Both the position numbers and the translations under genes were made by a program. The notes under the pieces are model-generated. The model was not told the DNA's origin, did not search any database, and saw nothing but the letters and a program-made list of their open reading frames with translations. A stretch of DNA of 64,000 nt from Streptococcus uberis (GTDB lineage: Bacteria; Bacillota; Bacilli; Lactobacillales; Streptococcaceae): assembly GCF_000785785.1 (NCBI RefSeq), contig NZ_JRQN01000004.1, positions 1 to 64,000 of the forward strand, written 5' to 3'. The stretch's first letter is position 1, and each line of letters starts with the position of its first letter. This document shows positions 34,574 to 44,903 of the stretch, in pieces.

Positions 34574-35194
34574 ATGGCATTATTAATTCGTCAAGCAAGA
34601 TTAGAAGATACTCCCATCTTATTATCAATCTATCAACCTTATGTCGAGCAAACTGCTATTACTTTTGACTATCAGCTCCCTAGCTTAGAAGAATTTAGGG
34701 AAAGAATGCTAGCGATTCAGTCTTTCTATCCTTATCTTGTTATTGAAAAGGATGGCCAGATTTTAGGATATGCCTATGGATCAGCTTTCCATGAACGAGA
34801 GGCCTATGCTTGGTCAGCTGAAGTGACTATCTATTTATCCCAGTCAGCACGAGGACAAGGTTGGGGACAAAAACTTTATCAAGAGTTAGAATGCCTACTG
34901 GAACAAATGGGGGTACTTAATCTCAATGCTTGTATCGCTTGGATAAAAGAAAGCTCTCCCTATTTAAACAATGGTAGTCAAGCATTCCATCAAAAACTGG
35001 GTTACCATGTCGTTGGTCATTTCACTAATTCTGGTTACAAATTTGACACCTGGTTCGATATGATTTGGATGGAAAAGATAATTGGTCAGCACACAAACCA
35101 TCCTCCAAAAATCAAGTCATTTTCAGAGCTTTTAGCCAGCAAAAACGTAATTGAACCATGGCAAATTCAGTTCACAGAAAGTGACAATAACTGA
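34574..35194 (+). CDS. GNAT family N-acetyltransferase
   Basis: A 206-residue cytosolic protein of the phosphinothricin-acetyltransferase-like GNAT group. The start is LIRQARLEDTPILLSIYQPYVEQTAITFDY. The acetyl-CoA binding stretch is AEVTIYLSQSARGQGWGQKL, and the later part NACIAWIKESSPYLNNGSQAFHQKLGYHVVGHF is typical. The substrate is not known; close relatives acylate small amines or amino acids. The SGNH esterase starts 30 bases after its stop, so the two are likely one operon. Confidence 0.85.
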   Translation: MALLIRQARLEDTPILLSIYQPYVEQTAITFDYQLPSLEEFRERMLAIQSFYPYLVIEKDGQILGYAYGSAFHEREAYAWSAEVTIYLSQSARGQGWGQKLYQELECLLEQMGVLNLNACIAWIKESSPYLNNGSQAFHQKLGYHVVGHFTNSGYKFDTWFDMIWMEKIIGQHTNHPPKIKSFSELLASKNVIEPWQIQFTESDNN

Positions 35195-35224
35195 GCAGTC
35201 ATTCCTAAAAAAGAAGGAGAATCG

Positions 35225-35815
35225 ATGAAAATACATGTGACAGGCGATAGTTTAATGGCAAGGCTTGAGGATGCTGATATTCCAATGGTTAACCTTAAAT
35301 TGTATGACTTAGACCCGACACTTAGAGTAATGAATTCAGCTATTTCAGGCAATAGCACGCGCGACTTGTTGGCTCGTTTTGAAGACATCATTATGGATAA
35401 TCAATCGGAGTATTTGTTTGTGTTGGTCGGTACAAATGATTTAGCAACAGACAGAGATGTCAGCCCTCAAGAATTTGAAAAGAATCTGAATCAATTGATT
35501 GATATCTTTGCAACACGGTTTATGACACGCCGGATTCATTTTTTGCTGCCACCTCCTGTGGATGAAGCAAAGCAGACAAAAAGAAGCAATCAACGACTAG
35601 CACAATATGGTCAACTAATCACTAAAGTTTGTCAGGAAAAGGCCTGTCGTGCTTTGGACTTGAATCAAGCTTTTCGAGATGCAGCAACTGATGACATGCC
35701 ACTTGATAGAATTCTTATTGGCATCAAGGATGATGGCTTACACTTTGGGCAAAAAGGTTATGAAATTTTAGCCAAGACCATTTATGGAGCACTTAAAGTA
35801 AATGAAAAGAGCTAA
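35225..35815 (+). CDS. SGNH/GDSL hydrolase (esterase)
   Basis: A 196-residue cytosolic hydrolase. Block I is HVTGDSLMAR with the nucleophile serine, the glycine block is NSAISGNSTRDLL, the asparagine block is VLVGTNDLATD, and the Asp/His block is DDGLHFGQKGYEIL. It belongs to a family that includes sugar O-acetyl esterases. Its convergent position at the edge of the N-glycan cluster makes a role on acetylated sugars possible, but this is only inference. RBS is AAGGAG. The last codons lie inside the terminator shared with the GH38 gene. Confidence 0.85.
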   Translation: MKIHVTGDSLMARLEDADIPMVNLKLYDLDPTLRVMNSAISGNSTRDLLARFEDIIMDNQSEYLFVLVGTNDLATDRDVSPQEFEKNLNQLIDIFATRFMTRRIHFLLPPPVDEAKQTKRSNQRLAQYGQLITKVCQEKACRALDLNQAFRDAATDDMPLDRILIGIKDDGLHFGQKGYEILAKTIYGALKVNEKS

Positions 35816-35832
35816 CGGCTGTTAGCTCTTTT
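35805..35832. terminator. bidirectional terminator between SGNH esterase and GH38
   Basis: AAAAGAGCTAAC (35805-35816) pairs GTTAGCTCTTTT (35821-35832) around GGCT, with A and T runs on both sides. It overlaps the esterase stop codon. Confidence 0.9.
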
Positions 35833-38534
35833 TTAGTGCCAGGAACAAGTTAGAATTTGTCCTTTTCCTAGTTGTCTTGGTAGTGCTTGTTGAGAGTCCT
35901 CTTCTAACAAGTTACAAACCTGTCCTTTTTTATCTGGCACGAGTAAATTAAACTCTTGTGAGGAGTCATTTGACAAGTTATAAAGGCGCGTGATGAGAGC
36001 ATTATCTCCTTGTCTTCGTTTATAGGCTGTTAGAGCGACCTGACTTGGTAGTTCTGACAGATAGCTTTTTTGAGGAGGTAGTTGCCCGTCATGGCGGCTA
36101 GTTTGAACCAAAGTAAATGGTACTTGCATAGCTTGGCAACGGATATAAGAGTGATGTTGGTTGACCTCGGAAAAAGCTTCAAAGGTGTAAGTTAAGGTTT
36201 GTTGCCCTAAACATTGTGCTTCTGGGGTTGGGAAATAGCCCCAGTCTCCCAATTCACCGACTGAACGGAGTAAGGTTAGGGCAATAGTGTTAGTATCTGG
36301 AAGAACTTCATATTCATTGAGACCAAAGTTACCAATAGTAATACCTTTTTCGTGATCTCTTAGGGAAACAAAGCATTCTTGGTGCTGTGGGTTAGATGGG
36401 TTTTTCCAGAATTGCGGATTGACCCGATTTGGCCGTTTAACCGTTTCAAAGATACTATCTGCATAATGATGGTCAGTCTCTAGCTGACTAGAGAAAAGCA
36501 CGCGCAGACGATGGTTGGTCATGTGATTATCAAAACGCGTTGTAAACTGTAATTGCGGACTCCTTTTTTCTAAACGAATATCTGTTTCAATTCGTAATTG
36601 CGCCAAATCTTGGGAGCGACCAGCTGTTCGCTCGGTCACATCGACAATCGCCGTCATTTCTTTAGCTAAAGTAGCATCAGCTGACCTTGGAATCGCCATA
36701 AAACGAGTCAGTTTGATTAGCGCTAAGTTCTCAGTATTAGTGAGCACATCTACTGTAAAGGGGAAATTCTGACCTAAAATAGCTTTCTTATCGGCAGACT
36801 GTTTGAAAATATACTCATTTCCAATATCACCACAATCTTCAAAGACCAGTTGGTCTGGATAAGTATGACCCGTTGTCTTATCAGTAATCGTTAAAAGACC
36901 ATTTTCAGTGATTTTCACTGCCATAAACTCATTTTCAAGAAGCCCCTTATCCTCATGATATAAGAGCTTCCCTATTTCTTTTTTGGCGATAGCTTTGCGG
37001 TGACGAAGGGCATAACTAGCATAGGACATACCAGCAAGCGTAACAGGCATTTCCAGAGTGACCTTGATAGCAAAATAAGGTTCACGGAAAGTCCGTTTTG
37101 GCAAGTCATAATCAAAAGCTGTTTCAGTGGCCAGAATGCGGACACCTTCAACGGGGTTATGTTGACTATCAATGATTTGGAAGTCTTTAGCTAGAGCTAG
37201 TCGTTCTTTTTCGACTTTTTCAAACAATTCAGAAGGTTTCTGACAACCAAGTGGCGCCTTTTTCCAAATCAGTGTTTTTTTGATAATAGCTTCTTTAGGG
37301 TGACCTAGTGTATTAAAAAGGATGAAGGCTTGACTATCTTCAGGGAAAGAAGAAGTATCAATGGCGCAAGCTATGGCCTCAGTGGCTCAGTGGCTAGGTA
37401 TTTTCCAACTTCCAAGGCTTTGTCAAAACGAGGCATCATTTCCCTATGAACCGCATCAATACTGCACCCACAAATTGAATCATGTGGGTGATTTTGCATT
37501 AAGGTTTTCCAGGCGTAGGTCAGTTGGTCGTGGGGGTAGTCTCCGCTAATATCATAAGCCATGCTGGCAAGAGGTTCCGTGATGTTTTCCAGTTGACGAG
37601 AGACCTGGGTGTTTTTTTGTTTGAGGTAGATTCTTGATGAAGCCGTATTAGCTAAGGTGTACCAACCATCTGTTTCTTGACTGGTAATTTCGCCTTCAAT
37701 TGTTGTCAGATTATCTGGTAATTCGGCCTCTAAATCACTTAAATAGTCTTCAAAGCAAGAATGTACAAACTGGTAATCAGGAAAGAGTTTATTGGCGACT
37801 TTTATGGCCTTGGTTACATCAACTTGTACAGGTTGATGGTCGACACCATTCATCATCAGCAGTTGATTGGTTGAGGCAAATTTTTCAACATCAGCTAGTT
37901 TTTGTGTCCAGTAAACTTTTGCTTCTTCTTCATCAGTCGGAATTTCATTACCGTTACTGTACCAATTGGCAAATAAAAGACCTGTAATGTCACTGCCGTC
38001 AGGACCTTTCCAGGTCATTTCGGAGAATGGTGAACTGTAAAGGTCATCAGTATTGACTTGGTTGTTAAAACCAGTTGGACGAATGCCCCGACCAAAAGCT
38101 GCGGCTGCCAAATTAGCTTGTTTCATTAATTGAGGTGTTTGCCCCATATTACCAAAGGTATCTGGGAAATACCCTAGTGGGACACTTGCTCCCCAGCGGT
38201 CGCAATCTTGTTTTCCAATTAACATGTTTCGGACATTTGATTCACTGGAGGTTAAAAAGCCATCTTGTAAGATATAAAAGGGACCAATCCTCAATTTTCC
38301 TTTAGTGATAGCGTCTTGCAGTTGCTCTTTTTTTTCAGGACGAACTTGCAAGTAATCCTCTAAAATAATGGTTTGGCCATCTAAATGAAAGCTATGAAAA
38401 TCAGGATCTGTTTTGAATAAATCTAGTAGGTCATCAATCAAGTTGATTAGCCGCATATGGTGTTGTTCATAGGCCATATACCACTCTCTATCCCAGTGGC
38501 TATGTGAAATAATATGTACTTTTTTCTTTTTCAT
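35833..38534 (-). pseudogene. GH38 alpha-mannosidase, frameshifted as read
   Basis: A cytosolic alpha-mannosidase that would trim alpha-mannose from imported N-glycans. The N-terminal frame (38534-37371) has the zinc residues of HSHWDREWY (H13, D15) and the nucleophile region LGYFPDTFGNMGQ (D125), then QNHPHDSICGCS. The C-terminal sandwich frame is 37227-35833. At 37386 one C is missing on the plus strand (GTGGCTCAG). Restoring it joins the frames through ATEATEAIACAIDTSSF and ALIKKTL-like sequence, making 900 residues, normal for bacterial GH38. GH125 lies 11 bases upstream and both are read from one promoter. Confidence 0.9.
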
Positions 38535-38545
38535 ATTGTCATCCT

Positions 38546-39832
38546 TTATGCTTTAATTGTCATGTCAAAATAATCTAAAAGTAGTTCACAAAACATCATG
38601 TTAGCCCAAGAAAACCATTCTCTGGTATAGTTATTTGGGTCATTAACATCAAAACCTTCATGCATAAGGTGGGTACCGGCATCTGTCTTAACTAAGAAGT
38701 TAAGCATAGCCTCTTTATCTTTTTTAGTTGTCGCTGTCAGCCCTTGAACGGCAAGAGCAATGTGCCAGATATAATTTTCGGGAGTGTGGGACGAGCCGAT
38801 TCCTTCAGCCACCTTACCTTTGTAGAAATAAGGGTTTTCCTTACTTAGAATGGTACGACGTGTTTCTAAGTAAATAGGATGATCTTTTTGACAGAAGCCT
38901 AGATAAGGTGCTGCTAATAAGCTAGGAATATTGGCATCGTCCATGATGCTATAGTTTCCAAGACCATCAACTTCATAAGCAAAGATCTTTTGCCCTTGTT
39001 TATTCCTTACGATAGCATAAGATTCAATACCAAGCAAAATGGCTTCACGTAATTTTTTGATGCGCTCAACAAGTGCAGGCTGAGAAAAGAGCTGCTCATA
39101 TAATTCTTCTAAGTAGGCTAAAACCACTGAAGCAAACATATTTGAGGGAACAAGATAACCATACTGGCAAGCATCATCAGAAGGTCTAAAGCCTGACCAA
39201 GTCATTCCAGTATAAGCAGTAGGGCTTCCCTTTCCAGCATGGGTTAGTGTATCTTCTTTGCGCCAAGTGTCTCGTTCAAAGAGATAAGGAGATTGGTCAT
39301 GATTTTGTTCCACTTCCCACAAATCAAGGATGGCTAAAATTGCCTGATGGAAGTCGTCATTAAACTGACTTGTTTCACCTGTTTCTTGATAAAGGAGATA
39401 GGCCAATTGAATAGGGTAACAGAGAGAATCGACTTCATATTTGCGTTCCCAAATCCATGGATTCATCTGAGTTTGATCTGTTTGATGGCCTTGACCATTT
39501 GCTTCTTCATTAAATGCATTAGCATAGGGATCAATTAGAATGTAACGAAATTGGCGTTTTACCAAACCTGTGATTAATTGGCGCACTTCAGGGTCATCTT
39601 TAGCGACAAATAAATAAGGTTTCATTTGCGCTGTTGAATCTCTTAACCACATTGCTGGAATATCTCCAGTAAGAAGGAAGCTTGTTCCGTCTTCATAGGT
39701 TTTTAAGGTAGTTTCCAAGGTATTGGCAAATGACTTTTTGAAATTTTTTGCCCAGTCTGCATGCTCCTCACCACAGAGGGTTTCGATTTTATTCATAAAG
39801 TTACTGACACTTCTAGGTATCGGTCTTGTCAT
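38546..39832 (-). CDS. GH125 exo-alpha-1,6-mannosidase
   Basis: A 428-residue cytosolic enzyme of the family defined by the pneumococcal and clostridial exo-alpha-1,6-mannosidases. Motifs are [21 protein letters not shown] (catalytic-acid Asp region), [46 protein letters not shown] and the C-terminal [17 protein letters not shown] with EWFSWAN. An upstream ATG (39856) lies inside the operator palindrome. The ATG at 39832 has GGAGG at proper distance and was chosen. It is the first gene of the GH125-GH38 unit and is divergent from the GntR/LacI regulator. Confidence 0.93.
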   Translation of the reverse strand: MTRPIPRSVSNFMNKIETLCGEEHADWAKNFKKSFANTLETTLKTYEDGTSFLLTGDIPAMWLRDSTAQMKPYLFVAKDDPEVRQLITGLVKRQFRYILIDPYANAFNEEANGQGHQTDQTQMNPWIWERKYEVDSLCYPIQLAYLLYQETGETSQFNDDFHQAILAILDLWEVEQNHDQSPYLFERDTWRKEDTLTHAGKGSPTAYTGMTWSGFRPSDDACQYGYLVPSNMFASVVLAYLEELYEQLFSQPALVERIKKLREAILLGIESYAIVRNKQGQKIFAYEVDGLGNYSIMDDANIPSLLAAPYLGFCQKDHPIYLETRRTILSKENPYFYKGKVAEGIGSSHTPENYIWHIALAVQGLTATTKKDKEAMLNFLVKTDAGTHLMHEGFDVNDPNNYTREWFSWANMMFCELLLDYFDMTIKA

Positions 39833-39842
39833 AAGGTCCTCC

Positions 39843-39930
39843 AAATGATATATCATTTATTTTTGCTTACATTATATACCTACTTTTGCTTTTTGTAAAG
39901 GTTTACATTGCTAAAAAATGATGATATACT
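39843..39930. promoter_or_regulatory. divergent promoters of GH125-GH38 and the GntR/LacI gene with palindromic sites
   Basis: The minus-strand promoter is TTTACA (39899-39894), 17 bases, TATAAT (39876-39871). The plus-strand promoter is TTTACA (39902-39907), 17 bases, TATACT (39925-39930). Both -35 boxes lie back to back in TGTAAAGGTTTACA (39894-39907), a near-perfect palindrome equal to a cre with G in place of C at one central position. AAATGATATATCATTT (39843-39858), a perfect 16-bp palindrome, lies between the minus promoter and its ribosome site. It is the best operator candidate for the divergent regulator. A related GATATATCATT occurs at 39968-39978 inside the regulator gene. Confidence 0.78.
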
Positions 39931-39945
39931 ATAAAAAAAGGGGGC

Positions 39946-40992
39946 ATGATGGGAGAGTTACTGTACAAAAAGATATATCATTATCTGAAAGAAAAAATGA
40001 CTGATGGCAGTTTACAAGCTGGCGATCAGCTACCAACAGAGAAAGAATTATCAGAACGTTTTTTTGTTAGCCGAATTACCTCTAAAAGAGCTTTGGTGGA
40101 ATTAGAAAATGAAGGCTTGATTCATCGTCAAAGAGGCAAAGGCAGTTTTGTCAAGGACAGAAAAGCGACAACTGGCTCGGAAAAAAAATTAATTGCCTTA
40201 CTGTTGCCATTTGAGGCTAGTAATGAACTGACAGATTATGCCAAAGGCATCGTCCAAGAACTGTCAAAAGGTGACTTTCAACTAACCATTAATCTGGTCA
40301 AAAATGTATCAGTGGATCAATTGTCTGATTACGCTGGGATAATTCTTTATCCAGAAAATACGAATCAGAGTATTGATTTATTATTCCAATGCCAGTTGAA
40401 AGAAATTCCTCTAGTTTTATTAGATAAAGTTGTTGAAGGGTTTGAGATGCCAACAGTTGTCTCTGAGAACCATCGGGGCTCTTATGATTTAACTAAACAT
40501 CTTATCCAGATAGGATGCAAAGATATCCTCTTTATAGGACAAGAATCTTTAGGTGAGGTTTCATCAGTTAGAGATAGATACCTGGGCTATCTGCAAGCTG
40601 TTTCAGAAGAAAAAATGACTAGTCAGCATTGGATAATAGAGAAAAATTCTTCCATTGCAGAAGAATTAACTAAGTTAGCTTCCTATTTAGAGGGAAGTAA
40701 AAGTAGAAAATCAGGCTTAGTTGTTGAAAATGATTGGTTAGCCATTCAGATATTACAATATTTACAACAGAAGAATTTTAAGATTCCAGATGATCTTGCT
40801 ATTGTTGGATTTGACAATATTCAAGCGGCATCATTGTTATCACCAGGTTTGACAACGGCGGGTCAAGATTTCTTGCAAATTGGTCAAGAAGCTGCTCGAT
40901 TGCTGGTTCAAATGATTACATCAAATCGGCAAAAACTAGAAAGTAAAAAAATTCCAGTTAAACTGTATTATCGCAGTAGTAGTCAAAAATAA
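39946..40992 (+). CDS. GntR/LacI hybrid (AraR-type) transcription regulator
   Basis: A 348-residue protein with a GntR winged helix (about 3-72: LYKKIYHYLKEKMTDGSLQAG, TEKELSERFFVSRITSKRALVELENEGLIHRQRGKGSFV). It is joined to a LacI-type periplasmic-binding-like effector domain (about 85-345, with PLVLLDKVVEGFEMPTV-like and AIVGFDNIQAASLLSPGLTT stretches). This is the AraR arrangement, and the ligand is probably a free sugar or oligosaccharide rather than a phosphosugar. It is divergent from GH125 and 20 bases upstream of GH84, so it probably represses both sides. The ATG at 39949 is an alternative start. Confidence 0.88.
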   Translation: MMGELLYKKIYHYLKEKMTDGSLQAGDQLPTEKELSERFFVSRITSKRALVELENEGLIHRQRGKGSFVKDRKATTGSEKKLIALLLPFEASNELTDYAKGIVQELSKGDFQLTINLVKNVSVDQLSDYAGIILYPENTNQSIDLLFQCQLKEIPLVLLDKVVEGFEMPTVVSENHRGSYDLTKHLIQIGCKDILFIGQESLGEVSSVRDRYLGYLQAVSEEKMTSQHWIIEKNSSIAEELTKLASYLEGSKSRKSGLVVENDWLAIQILQYLQQKNFKIPDDLAIVGFDNIQAASLLSPGLTTAGQDFLQIGQEAARLLVQMITSNRQKLESKKIPVKLYYRSSSQK

Positions 40993-41012
40993 TAAATAGT
41001 TGAGGTTTCATT

Positions 41013-42707
41013 ATGGTTATATCCTTGTATAATCAGCTAAAGAGTTATCAGGAAGTGATAAGTCGTGGAGATTTTTTAGTTTTACCACGACCCGTAAAGG
41101 TTGCCTTTAAAGGTCAGTTTTTTCGTTTTCAAAATCAGGAGTCTTTAAAGACCGATTTAGCTAAAGCTAACTTTTTTGAGTGGGTCACCGATGATTCAGC
41201 CACTCTTCACATGTGTCATCAGTATGATCGAAATCTGCCAGCGGATGCTTTTTCCTTGGTGGTTAAGTCAGATTATACCATCACTATTGCAACGTCAAAT
41301 ATGCGAGGCTTTGCCTATGCCCAAGAAGCCCTTGAAAAGCTAATTATTCAGACAAAACAGGGGCTTGAACTTGCTCTAGTTAGTATCAAGCATTCTCCAA
41401 GTTTTGCTTTGAGGGGGGTGATTGAGGGCTTCTATGGGGAACCTTGGACAAAGGAAGAAAGAAGTGATTGCTTACGATTTTTAGGTCAAAATCGCATGAA
41501 TACTTATATGTATGCGCCTAAAAATGATGACTTTTTGCGCAAGCAATGGCGTGATTTGTACCCCAATGAGTGGATTGCCTATTTTAAAGACTTGTTAGCT
41601 GAGGCTAAAGCTAATCAGGTTGATTTTTGGTATATGATTAGTCCGGGTTTGGATTTTGATTATTGTGATCCTGAGGACTATCAGGTTTTATATGAAAAGT
41701 TGCAACAAATGATTGATTTGGGCGTCAATCGTTTTGGTCTTCTCTTAGATGACATTGACTATACCATCATGGAAACTGTTGAAAAGTATTATCAATCTGC
41801 TGCTTTTGCTCAAGGCCACTTAGTTAATCAGGTTTATGATTACCTCATAAAACAGCAGGCGGCTGTTGACTTGGTTGTTTGCCCAACTGAGTATGATAAT
41901 GCTCATGATTCCTTATATTTAAACCAATTATCAGAAATTATGGCACCTGAAATTCCTTTCTTTTGGACAGGACCATCAACCCTTGCCAGTCAGATTTCTG
42001 AGGCTGATGTAGCTTTAATTCACCAAGTCTATCATCGACCAATCATTATTTGGGACAATATTCCAGTCAATGATTATCAAAAAGACCATCAAAGACTGTT
42101 TATCAGTCCCTATGCCAACCGGTCGCCGCAGTTAGCCAATCCTAGCTATCTAGTTTCAGGAATTGTGTCAAATCCAATGATTAATTGGGAAATGTCCAAG
42201 CTCACTTTAATGGATATGAGCCACTATTTGTGGGATGCCAATCGTTTTGAGCCAGCCACTTCCTTTAAAGAAACCTTGCTGACTTATGCAGATTCGCCGG
42301 CTGAAGCAAATGCCCTTGAAATCTTTGCCTATCATAATGGTAATCGGCACCTGCACCAGGAGTGCCCATTTGCAATTGCCCAGGCTATCAAAGCTAATGA
42401 CCTTTCATTCTTAGAAGCTTCTTTAAAAGAATTGGCCAAAGCCAGTCACGTTTTAAAGGAGTCAAAAAATATTTCCTTTGTTCAATCAATTAGCCCATGG
42501 CTAGCGCGTGTGGAAGAAGATATCAACTTCTGGCAAGCCATCCAAGAATCACAGCCAAATTTGAATGCCCGATATGAGGAATTGATATCAGGACCATGTC
42601 GAACTGGCTCAGATATTGCTATTCGCTATTATGATTACCATATTTTGAAGCAAACTAATGCCAATCAAGCCAAAGTTAGCTTAGCACAAGCTGAGGATTA
42701 TCACTAA
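41013..42707 (+). CDS. GH84 beta-N-acetylglucosaminidase
   Basis: A 564-residue enzyme without signal peptide or anchor. An N-terminal alpha/beta domain (about 20-125) leads to the GH84 barrel with RGVIEGFYGEPWTKEERSD, MNTYMYAPKNDDFLRKQWRDLYP and DFWYMISPGLDF. The catalytic aspartate pair is in GLLLDDIDY (D246, D247). The family acts by substrate-assisted cleavage of GlcNAc; streptococcal members have often been mislabelled hyaluronidase. Being cytosolic, it should remove GlcNAc from imported N-glycan pieces after GH2 has taken galactose. It is co-transcribed with the regulator upstream. Confidence 0.92.
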   Translation: MVISLYNQLKSYQEVISRGDFLVLPRPVKVAFKGQFFRFQNQESLKTDLAKANFFEWVTDDSATLHMCHQYDRNLPADAFSLVVKSDYTITIATSNMRGFAYAQEALEKLIIQTKQGLELALVSIKHSPSFALRGVIEGFYGEPWTKEERSDCLRFLGQNRMNTYMYAPKNDDFLRKQWRDLYPNEWIAYFKDLLAEAKANQVDFWYMISPGLDFDYCDPEDYQVLYEKLQQMIDLGVNRFGLLLDDIDYTIMETVEKYYQSAAFAQGHLVNQVYDYLIKQQAAVDLVVCPTEYDNAHDSLYLNQLSEIMAPEIPFFWTGPSTLASQISEADVALIHQVYHRPIIIWDNIPVNDYQKDHQRLFISPYANRSPQLANPSYLVSGIVSNPMINWEMSKLTLMDMSHYLWDANRFEPATSFKETLLTYADSPAEANALEIFAYHNGNRHLHQECPFAIAQAIKANDLSFLEASLKELAKASHVLKESKNISFVQSISPWLARVEEDINFWQAIQESQPNLNARYEELISGPCRTGSDIAIRYYDYHILKQTNANQAKVSLAQAEDYH

Positions 42708-42736
42708 AAAAGCTGAGAAAATAGTCTCAGCTTTTT
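42707..42736. terminator. bidirectional terminator between GH84 and GH92
   Basis: AAAAAGCTGAGA (42707-42718) pairs TCTCAGCTTTTT (42725-42736) around a 6-base loop. It serves both convergent genes and overlaps the GH84 stop region. Confidence 0.9.
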
Positions 42737-44902
42737 ACTTTGTAAGAGAAAATGGGAAATCAGCTTGTTTCAAGTTGCGGATTGGCGGAACAAGTCCAAG
42801 TTTGAAGGCCAATTTTCCACCTTTAAGTAAATCACGATGGGTCATATAGAGTTTGGTCACCTTGGCATCATTAAAGTTTACCTCAGTTACAAATTGGTGC
42901 TGTGGATGATTATTCTGACAGCTGATGACTAAGTCTTTTTGGTTGGGGAGATGTATGACAATCTTGTCCAAATTTGGTATTCCTAACAAGTATTGGCTAC
43001 TGCCGGGAGTCATTGGATAAAGGCCTATTGTATTTAAGAGATACCATGAACTCATACTGCCATTATCTTCATCACCAGGGTAGCCAGTTTTGGTAAAAGC
43101 ATGATTTAGCAAATTTTTAATGATTAATTGCCCATAGGCAGGTTTACCAACGAAGTAGTAAAGGTATGGCAGGTGGAAACTTGGTTGATTGGAGATGGCA
43201 ATCTGACCAAAATCTTGAGCAGCTAATTCTGACATTTCATGAATTTCAAAGCCGTAGGAACCAACTAAGAAGTCAGGACTAGTGTTACAGAGCTTCTACG
43301 GAGCAAAAATAGCTTTGCCGCCAATAGCTTTTATTAAACCAAGAAAATCATGGTAAACACCCCAAGCATTTTGATAACTAGAGCCTTCTGTATAATCACC
43401 CCCCATTCTTTAGGTTGAAAATCAGATGCAAAATGGCCCTGCTTGTCTTTTCCTCGCAAACAAGTCTGTTCCGAATCAATTAAGTTCCGGTAGTTGAGTG
43501 ATTGATAGTGGTAATGAGCTGCCAAGGCTTTTTGTCCTAAAAGTCCAGCAAGCTGACCAATACAGAAATCACTATATGAGTAATCAAGGGTCTGATTAAC
43601 ACTTTCTGGATAAGCATTTGGAATATACCCCAGAGCTTCGTAGTCTTTACTTGCTAGGCGACCATATTTTTTATCCTCTTTATCATTTTTAGCGGTTGCT
43701 AACATGGCTTCTAATAAAACTGGCCAATCCTTTTTGCCCAATCCTTTCATAGCACCGTCAGCGATTACCGCATCTGCTAATGTACCTGGCATCATGCCAC
43801 GTTCATCAGGGGATAACCATTTTGGTAGATAGCCCGTGTCTTTATAGGAAGACACTAAACCTTCTAAAACCTCCTCATAAATCTCTGGAGCAATCAAAGA
43901 TAAGAAGGGGTAAAGTGTTTTAGAAGTATCCCAAAAGCCATTATTAGTATAGAGTTTTCCTTTTGCTACTGTTTTGGTCAATGTATTGTAGTGTATGTCC
44001 TGACCAAGGTCATCAATTTCATACCATCTTTGTGGGAAGAGGAGTGAGCGGTAGAAATGTTGGTAAAAGAGATGCTCTTTTTCCTTGTCTTGATTTGTGA
44101 CCTCGATCCGCTCAAGGTAGCTTAACCAGCTCGAACGATTTTTTTCAACGGCTTGCTTAAAAGTCAATTTGCCCTCTGTCTGATAATTGATCAGAGCTTG
44201 CTTATGACTAATAAAGGAAGTCGCGCCACTCAGTTCAATTTCTTTAATAACCTTGTCAAAGGCAAAATAGAAAAAGCTATCTTCGTGACTATCATTTAAG
44301 GCACAAGTCATCAACTCTTTCCCGATTTTTCGTTCTACAATTGGATGAGACAGATGGATGGTTACATACATTTTCAGGTCTTTATCTTCACAGTCTGACT
44401 GATTCTTGACATAACCATGCAGGGTTTTCCCATCGGAAGAAACTTGCCAAGCACTAGCACCAGGGTGATGAATGATGATACCAGCACCGCCATTTTCAAA
44501 AGAAAAAGCATACTGAAAAGCATAAGTAGAGGCAGTCGCTAGGACACTTAAACCTTGACCAGGACTAGAGAGTTGGATTTGATGTGGCTGGAAGGTCGCT
44601 TCTTTTGGTCGGTAGGACCATTGGTTATGGAAATCATCGCCAATGGTAATAGCTCCGCTGACTGGCAGGCAAGTAAAGGTTGAAAAATCACCAATCCAGG
44701 GACTAGGTTGATGGGTTAGCCTCAGCCCAAGAAAGGAGTGGTCCTCAGGATGAAACCACCAGCTAGAATCCTTACTTCGGCTCTGAACGGAGATGTAATT
44801 CATGGCAAAAGGTGTTCCTGTCAATGGCAGACAGTTGCCTTGTGAGAAACGGTAGTGGTTGGCAGTGCCAAAGCGGGTGTCTATAAAATCCAGTCTGTCC
44901 AT
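42735..44902 (-). pseudogene. GH92 alpha-mannosidase, broken by a frameshift and an in-frame stop
   Basis: GH92 enzymes are calcium-dependent exo-alpha-mannosidases, often alpha-1,2. The start MDRLDFIDTRFGTANHYRFSQGN follows the ROK stop by one base. The main frame reaches FQPKEWG and then shifts: the C run at 43399-43404 has six where seven are expected. Restoring it gives GDYTEGSSYQNAWGVYHDFLGLIKAIGG. Further on TAG interrupts the frame at 43298-43296 before KLCNTSPDFLVGSYGFEIHEMSEL. The catalytic PGDEDNGSMSSWYLL lies in the downstream frame. The corrected length is 722 codons, usual for GH92. It has no signal peptide. Confidence 0.88.
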
Positions 44903-44903
44903 A

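Noticed and set aside
39833-39856. Longer GH125 start at 39856
   Set aside because: This ATG is inside the AAATGATATATCATTT palindrome and has no ribosome site; the ATG at 39832 has GGAGG at the right distance.
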